Below, in pieces: positions 48,079 through 57,600 of a DNA stretch of 64,000 bases; position 1 is the stretch's first letter; each line of letters starts with the position of its first letter. The stretch is from NCBI GenBank assembly GCA_032622095.1, contig CP136061.1, positions 261,794,077 to 261,858,076 of the forward strand, read 5' to 3'. This DNA is from Siphonodentalium dalli. Lineage: Eukaryota; Mollusca; Scaphopoda; Gadilida; Siphonodentaliidae. The position numbers and the translations under genes were made by a program. The notes beneath the pieces are model-generated. The model had not been told where the DNA came from, searched no databases, and was given only the letters and a program-made list of their open reading frames with translations.

Positions 48079-48501
48079 CAGGTCAGGCACATCCTGAATT
48101 CAACTATGAATTTGACAGCACTAAATCCACCATTTCCTTGATTTTGACAGTGCTAAATCCACCATTTCCTTGATTTTGACAGTGCTAAATCCACCATTTC
48201 CTTGATTTTGACAGTGCTAAATCCACCATTTCCTTGATTTTGACAGTGCTAAATCCACCATTTCCTTGATTTTGTGGAAACTATGGGCTCGCGCATCACA
48301 GTGCACAGCCAAATTGAACTTGTAGCAACATTATATCAAATTTTCAGTCTCCCGAGTAAATTCATTTTGCAACCTTTTCCGCCGGCGTATTTTTGGTAAT
48401 ACAGACAATATGATGCCTTTCTAAATGACATTAACTTCATCACTCGATCGCTCCTTATGAAGATAATTATAATAGTTGAATTTCAGGATGTGCCTGGCCT
48501 G
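48079..48501. mobile_element. Compact copy of the MITE that seeded the 39-bp satellite
   Basis: Ends CAGGTCAGGCACATCCTGAA and TTCAGGATGTGCCTGGCCTG are inverted. Internally there is the same series as left of the satellite (CTAAATCCACCATTTCC, TTTTGCAACCTTTT, TGCCTTTCTAAATGACATTA), but only about one monomer-like segment (ATCACTCGATCGCTCCTTAT) before the right end. No clear target duplication is seen. Confidence 0.82.
48110..48272. repeat. 32-bp minisatellite (five copies) inside the compact MITE
   Basis: The unit is TTTGACAGTGCTAAATCCAC plus CATTTCCTTGAT. The corresponding region of the satellite-hosting copy has a single unit, so a different segment of the same MITE expanded here. Confidence 0.9.
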
Positions 48502-48628
48502 TTTATTGTCTTGGCCCCTGGACAGAAATGGAAAACTAATGAATACTTAAATTAAAATAAACAATAGTTTATTTATAATAAATATAACAATATGGTAGAG
48601 TTCAACAAGAATACAACAGCATTGTCCA

Positions 48629-48779
48629 CAAGCCTTGAAATAGTGTGTCTGTCATTTGCAGAATGAGGTCCCCAGAGGGTGAATTTGGTGATGCTAGCCC
48701 ACTATGCGGGGTTGCATCACTAAATTCACCCTCTGGGAACCTCATTCTACAAATGACAGACACACTATTTCAAGGCTTG
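48629..48779. mobile_element. Complete 151-bp palindromic MITE with 8-bp duplication (hAT-like)
   Basis: Near-perfect inverted arms run CAAGCCTTGAAATAGTGTGT, CTGTCATTTGCAGAATGAGG, TCCCCAGAGGGTGAATTTGG and so on around a short loop (CTAGCCCACTATGCGGGG). ATTGTCCA is repeated on both sides (48621-48628, 48780-48787). The 8-bp duplication fits hAT-type transposition. Confidence 0.9.
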
Positions 48780-48855
48780 ATTGTCCAAGTTTCCTTTGAT
48801 GTTAACCAGCCAGTGAAATCAGTTAGGATAATAATGGTTTATGAGGTTACCTTAA

Positions 48856-49247
48856 CCCTTTACCCAACAAACCGACCAAAACCGGCCAAATAAAGCTTCA
48901 ACAGCCTAAAATATCTTCGGTCTGTCTCAATAAAACCATACAAATATGGATATCATTGGAACCGGCTCCTTGACCACATTGTGATAGTTACAGTTATGCC
49001 CTGTGCCAATGCATTCTCTTATATATGCGAGTCGACCATAGGTCGCCTCGCATATATAAGAGAATGCATTGGCATAAAACAAAACTTTTTTAAACACTTT
49101 TTACCATTTTTTCTTACATTCTTTAACAATTTTATAATTTTTAATGTGTTAAGCCAATGCATTCTCTTATATATGCGAGGCGACCTATGGTCGACTCGCA
49201 TATATAAGAGAATGCATTGGCACAGGGCCCTTCTGTTGGGTAAAGGG
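48856..49247. mobile_element. piggyBac-type MITE, copy 2
   Basis: TTAA at 48852-48855 and 49248-49251, ends CCCTTTACCCAACA and TGTTGGGTAAAGGG, and two opposite hairpins (49003-49072 and 49154-49221). It is nearly identical to 11699-12070 apart from small indels. Confidence 0.9.
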
Positions 49248-49306
49248 TTAATGTTCTATAGCAGACTAAGTGTAAATCACCCGCTCATCTAAGATAACCA
49301 ATGACA

Positions 49307-49982
49307 GTCATAGAATGTTACATAGAATGTTACATAGAATGTCACATAGAATGTTACATAGAATGTCACATAGAATGTCACATAGAATGTTACATAGAAT
49401 GTTACATAGAATGTCACATAGAATGTTACATAGAATGTCACATAGAATGTTACATAGAATGTCACATAGAATGTCACATAGAATGTTACATAGAATGTCA
49501 CATAGAATGTCACATAGAATGTCACATAGAATGTTACATAGAATGTCACATAGAATGTTACATAGAATGTCACATAGAATGTTACATAGAATGTCACATA
49601 GAATGTCACATAGAATGTCACATAGAATGTCACATAGAATGTCACATAGAATGTCACATAGAATGTCACATAGAATGTCACATAGAATGTCACATAGAAT
49701 GTCACATAGAATGTCACATAGAATGTCACATAGAATGTCACATAGAATGTCACATAGAATGTCACATAGAATGTCACATAGAATGTCACATAGAATGTCA
49801 CATAGAATGTCACATAGAATGTCACATAGAATGTCACATAGAATGTCACATAGAATGTCACATAGAATGTCACATAGAATGTCACATAGAATGTCACATA
49901 GAATGTCACATAGAATGTCACATAGAATGTCACATAGAATGTCACATAGAATGTCACATAGAATGTCACATAGAATGTCACA
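49307..49982. repeat. 12-bp array (~56 copies), half mixed and half uniform
   Basis: The unit is ATAGAATGTCAC, with a T variant (ATAGAATGTTAC) only in the first half, up to about 49585. After that about 32 units are identical. Open frames on both strands follow from the period of 12. Confidence 0.95.
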
Positions 49983-50216
49983 ATTGTGGAAGTAACCCAG
50001 TTTATTCCAAAGAAAACATAATATTTGTTTGAGTGTCAGCTGAAAGTAGTAATTTACCCCTTTTTATTCTAAAAGGATTCTCCCAGTCAGTTAACGAGAG
50101 GCTGATCACGATCGGCAGATGTTTAATCCATACCTTGGTGATAGCGATTAGCTATTTTCATAAATCCTTACACCAACCTTTTCAACAATTCACACCTTAC
50201 AATTAAAGGTACTCAA

Positions 50217-50553
50217 TCCGATTAAGCACCCCTCAGTTACTATTTAATTGGCTTCGGGGGTAAAAAATATTTTATTTGAATCGAGGAACCCATTCATCAA
50301 AGCTCAGCAGATGAAGATGGATAACTCTAAAATCAAGTGGCCTTTATGTGTCGGATATTTGACAAACCGGCAAAATTTCATTGTACAAAATGTTGATAAA
50401 TAACAGGTTTTGGGCAATTTTATACTAAAGTGGACTGTGGTTAGCATTATTTTTGGGCAATTAGTCGATTCTGATAACTGAAGCAGCATTTCAAAAAAAT
50501 TGTTGTTGTTGGAATCTGATAATATGGGGACCATCGAATCGGATTAAGTACCT
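50217..50553. mobile_element. TTAA-flanked MITE (AGGTAC family), copy c, with clear ends
   Basis: TTAA at 50213-50216 and 50554-50557. Ends AGGTACTCAATCCGATTAAG and AATCGGATTAAGTACCT are inverted. The internal sequence is shared with 7671-8122 and 13824-14260. This copy defines the family ends best. Confidence 0.82.
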
Positions 50554-50559
50554 TTAAGT

Positions 50560-52670
50560 TCAAAGTGGCATAAGACTTATTGGGCACCTTCCATATGAAC
50601 ATGGATATGGCATTCGATTTCAACCTATTAGGTCACTCTAAAATAGAGTGATAAAGCTAATTAAGCTCAGTCCATAGTCAGGCAGATGCACCATACATAA
50701 CAGTTAAAGAGAAAATAGTTATAATTTTGGTAAAATATGATTGATAATGATTGGATATAACATAATTATGAGATAACGAGAGGTGAGATATGAGAATGGT
50801 CAGATTGAAGATATTAGAGTCATTACATTGGATAGCATACTGTATGTCTATGGAATGGGCGGGTTAATTTTCTTCTAATCTGATCATTGGAAAGATACAA
50901 GTCTATAAACACAAGAAATATATTTAAAATTAGGGTTAATATTTTCAAAACCATTCAATACCAAAATCAATAATGAAGAATGTGTCATGATTAAGTTCAA
51001 GGTTTGCGATGATGTTTTGATTATCTATTCATAGCAGGAAGTGTTTTTAGAATATATTTCATATTAACACAGGTATGTTATCCTAAATATTGGGACAGTT
51101 TCTCGTGTATTTTATCGCATCCCAACGTAAATACATGACGTTATATCGGTTCCAGTCTGGAGTAAACTACATACCCACATATAAAAAATAGTGGGTCTGA
51201 CGACCTTTCGTTCAGTTTTCATTTCCCAAACCCGGGATTCCTTGTAATTACCGCCAATCAAAACTTAGCTCCAAGAAATGTGTGCCCCAATAAAAAAACT
51301 AGTAACATGTCACGTGCTCTCGGTGTGGAAATTCCAAAGGTGTGGCTAAATGTTGTTAAAATAGTATCCATGACGTCATGTTATACCGGAAGAGAAATTC
51401 ACAAATCGACAAATAAAGTAGATTGTTGACGAGCGGTCGAACGTTTAAAATCAAGAATCACCGGAATTTGGATTGCAGGCAACTGTAATTAGGGTACAAC
51501 TGGCCAATTGTTGGAGCTAATAATACGGCTGTGTAAGGTCGGGACGGTTTCGGTGGGGTTGGTGGTATAATTGTGTTGCTCTTCGCTCGTTTTGGCTGCG
51601 GTGGTACTACTGCCGGTACTGGGGAACTGATATATCGTTTTGTTATGTCATTTAACTTTTTTTTAGTTCTGGAGTTGTTTTAGCAAATAGTCCCGACATT
51701 CATGTATTTTTGATTCGTGGCCGTTGATTTGTGTTATTTTTTGACAACATGGTCGACAAATCGCCTGGCCAATCTAAAAAATAATTCTGTCTTAGTTATT
51801 GTACATATTATTTTGGATCCCGGAAGTTAGCTGTTTCCCTTTATTGTCAGTAAAACAACCGCCGAACGAAAAGTCACAAACCCTGCAACTATTAATTCCG
51901 ATTCTTCGAATCGGCTTCACAGGGTTGAAGCGGCCATGACGGCACTGGCACGTGACCATGTTTACGCCTGTCAATCACAACTAATTTCAGATTTATATTT
52001 AGTGCCGTGTGACGTAATTTGGGGGAAGCCCACTACCGTTCAGAAATGAAAAGTTGATGGGAATGCAATAGACTCAGTATCAGTATGAATCTGAGTGTAT
52101 GTTTACATAGACTGTATCGGTTCTAGCTAAATAATTGTCTAGGTGTTCACTAAATACCCCACCAATAACTAAAATGTGCGGCATTACGAGGTCTATCAGC
52201 TTATACCAGCTTAAAGAAAAGATTCTGACATTTTTTCTCATGTAAATCTATATAGCGCACCTTTAAGCAAAATGAACTCAGAAGTTCATATATTCTTGAA
52301 CAAAACGCATATGACATGTGTTTACATCCGACAATCGGCAGACAGAATTATGTAAATTAGTGGAAATATCTTCACACATTGGGAGTTATAAATATCCAAA
52401 GAATACGTCACTACAATTTCTACCTCCTATAATTCTACTTTTTATGTCACTTATGAGCCATGTAAGGCGATATGACCTAACGTGAGATCACGAGAAGCAA
52501 GATGTCGGCGCCCATAAGTTCAGAAATTTTATAAACTGGGAGACCGTAACCGGTTTTCAATCGGCTGAAACTATGTTATGTCAAATCTAATCTCGATAAT
52601 TTTTTGGCAGCTAAAACAGTTGTAAGATGAATATGAAACAGTAAATTATTTTTTGTACCATTGAGTATTT
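50560..52670. other. Unassigned region, locally GC-richer, with CRE and ETS-like motifs
   Basis: No supported ORF or exon is seen. CATGACGTCATG and CCGGAAGAG occur near 51370-51395, CACGTG near 51312, and GTGACGTAATT near 52010. The 51400-51960 stretch is less AT-rich than its surroundings. It could be a promoter or an ancient repeat; I cannot tell. Confidence 0.3.
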
Positions 52671-52679
52671 ATCAAATTA

Positions 52680-54170
52680 TAATAAAAGGCCGTCCGGCCA
52701 GAGTGTCCCCCGAAAAAGTGGCTTCATTGGGGGCATCGGCTTTTCTGAAAAAAATAACAAGCACCCTAATTCCGATACTAAATTTCAGAACAATCCAACC
52801 AGTGTCCCCATAATGGTGGATAAACTATCATACTAAATTTGATTCAGATATGATCACACAAACTAAAGTTATCATCCGGAAACCAGAAATTGACAGGATT
52901 CTAAGTCGAAAAAGGGCCACAACTCTCGCAAAAATTGGCGGAGTAAACCCATATTCGAACTTGACCTGTATATAGGGCTGATAAACTCACATACCAAATT
53001 TGGTTCAGATATGATTACACAAACTGAAGTTATCATCCAGAAACCAGAAATTGACAGGATTCCAAGTCGAAAAAGGGCCACAACTCTCGCAAAAATGGCC
53101 GGAGCAAACCCAATTTCGAACTTGACCTGTATATAGGGCTGATAAACTCACATACCAAATTTGGTTCAGATATGATCACACAAACTGAAGTTATCATCCG
53201 GAAACAAGAAAATTACAAGATTCTAAGTAAAAATAAAAGGTCGGTAGACCTCATGTCCGCCTCTAAGTGTCGGCTTGATACGACCGTTGTTTGCACATAA
53301 AAACCTGTCTTTAGTGCTAGTAAACCTACATACCAAATTTAATTTCATTCAGTACACATTTACTAAAGTTATCATCCGGAAACCTCAAATTGGCAAAAAT
53401 TATAAGTAAAAAAGGGAAAAATTCTGGTGAAAATTGGCGGGCGGAACCCGAATTCGAACTTGACCTGTGTTTTGCTGGGAGAAAGACACATACCAACTTT
53501 GGTTCAGATCAAATAATCCAAACTGGAGTTATCGGTCGGAAACCAAAAATGTTAACAGACAGTCAAATTCTAAGTCGAAAAAGGGCCGTAACTCATGTAA
53601 AAATAATTTGACGGAACCCATATTCGAACTTGGCCTGTATCTTTAGCTGGAAAATAGACATACCAACTTTGGTTCAGATCAAATAATCCAAACTGGAGTT
53701 ATCGGTCGGAAACCAAAAATGTTAACAGACGGTCAAATTCTAAGTCGAAAAGGGGGCATAACTCTGGTGAAAATTGGCGGACGGAACAAGAATTCGAACT
53801 TGACCTGTCTTTTCTGCTAGTAAACCCACATACCAAATTTAATTTATTTGGTTCACTCTAACTAAAGTTATCATCCGGAAACCTCGGACGCACAGACGCA
53901 CGCACGGACAGGCTGATTATAATAGTCCTCCGAACCCGTTGGGTCGGCGGACAAAAAAGGGCCATAACTCTCACAAAAATGGGCGGAGCAAACCCATATT
54001 CGAACTTGACCTGTATTTTGGTCTGATAAACTCACATATGAAATTTGCATTTGATCTAATAACCGAAACTAAAGTTATCATCCGGAAACCATGGACGGAC
54101 GCACGCACGGACACCGGCTATTTTAATAGTCCCCCGAATTTTTTTTTTTTTCGGGAGACAAAAAGAAAAG
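52680..54170. repeat. ~170-bp diverged tandem repeat with GGAC(G)-type ends
   Basis: Each unit has ACATACCAAATTTGGTTCAG, AAAGTTATCATCCGGAAACC, TTCTAAGTCGAAAAAGGGCC and ATTCGAACTTGACCTGTAT. About seven units differ by 10-25 percent. It starts with AAAGGCCGTCCGGCCAGAGT and contains CGCACGCACGGACA stretches before ATAGTCCCCCGAA at the end. I associate such repeats with mollusc genomes. Confidence 0.8.
54122..54127 (-). promoter_or_regulatory. Possible DONSON polyadenylation signal (ATTAAA)
   Basis: The - strand reads ATTAAA about 190 bases after the DONSON stop, inside the end of a dispersed repeat. It is a weak candidate only. Confidence 0.2.
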
Positions 54171-54316
54171 GTGAAATTTACTGTAGAGCAGAATAGGAAA
54201 CTGGCTGCGACATCATTACGTTACGGTCGCTAATAACAATACCATAGTAACACATGTTACAAGTTAGTAGATTACATGTACGGGTGGATGAACCTATCTA
54301 TTATCTGCACATTGAA

Positions 54317-54667
54317 TCATGACCAATAGTATGTCCCGTTACTGTAATACAATTCATTGAGAGTCGTTGATTGTGAAGGATGTTCATCAGAAGATGAAAT
54401 ATTATTCACGATATTTTCTGGTAACCCGAGAGTATCTAGCGATATAAAGCTGGGGTCACCACCACCATGCTTCGTTAATCCCACATTGAATGGATTGGTT
54501 GGTTCATGGTTGTGGAAAGTTATTGAGAAATCATCATCCAGAGTCTGTTTGTACAGGTCACATAAACTCAAAACTGTGTTCGGCATGATGGCTCCTCCTA
54601 CCTCCAGAACAAATGATTGAGTTTTATTTCCATGAGGATCAGTTTGGTTAATCACAGAATGCTTTGC
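54317..54667 (-). CDS. DONSON: DONSON terminal exon
   Basis: A 351-bp exon (117 codons with stop) after a TATCTGTTTCAG acceptor. It starts AKHSVINQTDPHGNK, continues through SFVLEVGGAIMPNTVLSLC and FSITFHNHEPTNPFNVGL, and ends ELYYSNGTYYWS-stop. HEPT-FN and the aromatic C-terminus are DONSON hallmarks. Confidence 0.9.
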   Translation of the reverse strand, partial: AKHSVINQTDPHGNKTQSFVLEVGGAIMPNTVLSLCDLYKQTLDDDFSITFHNHEPTNPFNVGLTKHGGGDPSFISLDTLGLPENIVNNISSSDEHPSQSTTLNELYYSNGTYYWS

Positions 54668-57600
54668 CTGAAACAGATAAACATAATTTTAAAAATAGCT
54701 ACCGAAAATCCATATCCCATCCAGCTACATTGCTACTGACACTAAAGAAAAAATTTCAAATTTATGTGGGTGTTTGGTTGCAGGTGTCTGAAGCCATAAT
54801 TTAAATTTGTTCTGGATACCAGTTTAATTCAATAAAATGAGTTTTTCATGTAGTCTATACTCACACTTCACTTAGAAAATATACCACAACATACATATAA
54901 TATGTAGACTCAGCCTAAAAACTTTAATTATATTTTTGCCGAAAATTTCAGGAAGCCCCAGTCATGGAAGGGTTAAGAGGGTCACTTACCTTCATGGTTT
55001 TGAGTGTGTCTCCTCTGAATGCCACCGGTGAGAGGATGGTTGTCATGGCAACTTATCTTCATGGATTTGAGTGTTGCTCCTCTGAATACAACCGGTGACA
55101 AGATGGTTGTCATGACGACTTACCTTCATGGTTTTGAGTGTGGCTCCTCTGTATGCCACCGGTGAGAGGATGGTTGGAGGAATCCCTGCTTGTACCCCTG
55201 TTGGAGATATACAGCTCTTAAGGTTGAGCAGGAAATTGAAGAGAGCCTGGACATCAGCGCCCTGAATTAGCAGTAACGACTCAGGTCTGTTGTCAATGAT
55301 CCTGAAGCATTCACGCTGACTTGTCATGTTAAGGCATAAATAGGCATGTGCTGTATCCAGATGAAATATCAGTGAACACAGATTAAATTTAGAAAATGGA
55401 AATATATTTAAACTGTTGTAATAATTGGATAGATGGCTGATAAAAAAAATCCCATGTGTCACCGATAAATGGTTAAACAAGTGTTGAGTTTGACTGTGCT
55501 GAGTGGCTATAGGATGATTTCAATCATTAGAGTTTATTGTCATTTCAGATGGTATGCCATATCACAGCGTCAGTTTAACAGGTAGAGAAAAGACGGAGCA
55601 GAGAGCTATTTTCACTTGGAAATAACTCTATTGCATGTAGAAGCCACCAACACCCAGAAAGCTATAGGAAGGAACTGCTTAACCCTTTCAGTGCCAGGTC
55701 CGATTTTTTGTATCAACCCATATACCCTGTGCCAATGCATTCTCTTATACATGCGAGTCGACCATAGGTCGCCTCGCATATATAAGAGAATGCATTGGCC
55801 TAACAATTTTTCATCATTTGTTATTATTTGTTATTTTGTAGGTTTAGTGCCAGGGAATCTTACGTTTTTCATGGGCATCAAAATTATTACTATGAATACT
55901 TGGTGATAGTTTTGAGTTATTTGCTATAGCATGCTTAAGCATACCCAAAAAAAATTCAACCCAAAAAAAAAAAACATAGATATTTTTTATTTTTTTAGGG
56001 CCGATTTTACAGACCGTAAATTAGGGCCGATGAGATCGGCATCTGGCACTGAAAGGGTTAATGCTCCTTTATCGACAATGAGAGAGCCACATGAAATCTG
56101 ACTAAATGTAAAACAGGTACATGGGCAGCGCAGTCATAAGTTCTCATAATATGCAAATCACAGTGTGACTATGCCCCCCAGAGCTGTTAAGTTTCACGGA
56201 TTGTCCGTGAGAGTCCCAGATTGCCACAGCAATTCCGCAATTACGAATAACCCCCAATATCTCCCGGATTCAGCAAAACCCTGCATTCAAAAAAAAAAAA
56301 AAAAACAATCTTTTTTGGAATAGGTATTTGCGGGGGATTCCCCAAATGACAGGGAATTCCTTATTTCCGGTACCGTAAATACCCACACATTAACCTTCAC
56401 AGTTGTAACATTTGATTGAAGACTGATCAGTGGTGAACTGTGACTGATATTAATTGATTTCCACACTCTGGTGAAGCCACACGTATAAAAGGTGTTGTTA
56501 TAGTATACAATACGTATAATCACAAGTGTGCAGCTGTATTGTAAGGCCCCCATTGATGAACATTTATAACGGTAACGGATTCTTTATGATTTAAGTTCAC
56601 TGATAGTGGTATGCATTGCAAACAGAATGTGTCCATTTTCTTTTGCAGGTAAAACTTCAAGACGGGTCATTTTGTACTTTCGGTTTCACGCATACATGTC
56701 CGGTTGTAACCTGTGTAACTCGGGTTCGTTTTTACTTATTTTAAACAAAGTTTCTGCTTCTTTAAATTTTTTAATAAATGGTGGAATGTGTGCATTTCAT
56801 TTTGTGGGTTAAACCGTAAACGAGTCCATTTTGTGGTTTATTACGATTTCATACTTTCGGTTTCGCGAATATCCGGCTGTATCCGGTGGAATTCTGAGTA
56901 TTTTTACACAGTGTCTGCTTCTTTCTTTTCAATAAATGGTGGTATCTCCCACTCACAGCAGCTCTATTACAATTACCAACAGGACATTCATTACCATTTT
57001 ATTTAGGTCTATATATTTATAAAATAAACAAATAGAAACTCATAAAAACTATGTAATCTTCATCATAAAAATGATTTTTGGAACATGAACATATTTGGGC
57101 ATACCTCCCGCAAAAATCTCCCGGATTGACATTTTCAAAACTTAACAGGTCTGATGCCCCCCATGTCCTTTGGTTTCTGCTAGGGGTCGGAGATGGGGCC
57201 GTTAGCTGCTAAGGCGAAAATCCAGTAAATATTTCAATGTAGGGACACAGATTTATCTACATGTACTTTCACCATATTGGTTTAAAATCTAGAAGTGTAA
57301 GATATTGTAATTGGCAGATCGTTTTACCTGCATATATTTTCTACCAAAGTTGTCAAGCTATCAAACACTCGAACTTCAAAAGCAACAGAAATTTATTGTG
57401 ATCGTAAAAAAATATACAATGGTCTATAAATAAATAATCTGCAGACACTATATGTATATACCCATTAAAACAATCAGAACTTACTTACGGATGTGTAACA
57501 ATCAGAACTTTCGGAACATACAGTTGCAAAGACCGTGAATAATGCCTTAATTTTAACACATCTGTAACCCACCCTGAGATCTGAATTTAAACCTAAATTA

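Noticed and set aside
49289-50032. Frames of over 220 codons in three reading frames of the 12-bp array
   Set aside because: Trivial products of a 12-bp period. Three overlapping frames cannot all be genes.
54357-54620. + strand frame of 87 codons
   Set aside because: It is the antisense shadow of the DONSON terminal exon.
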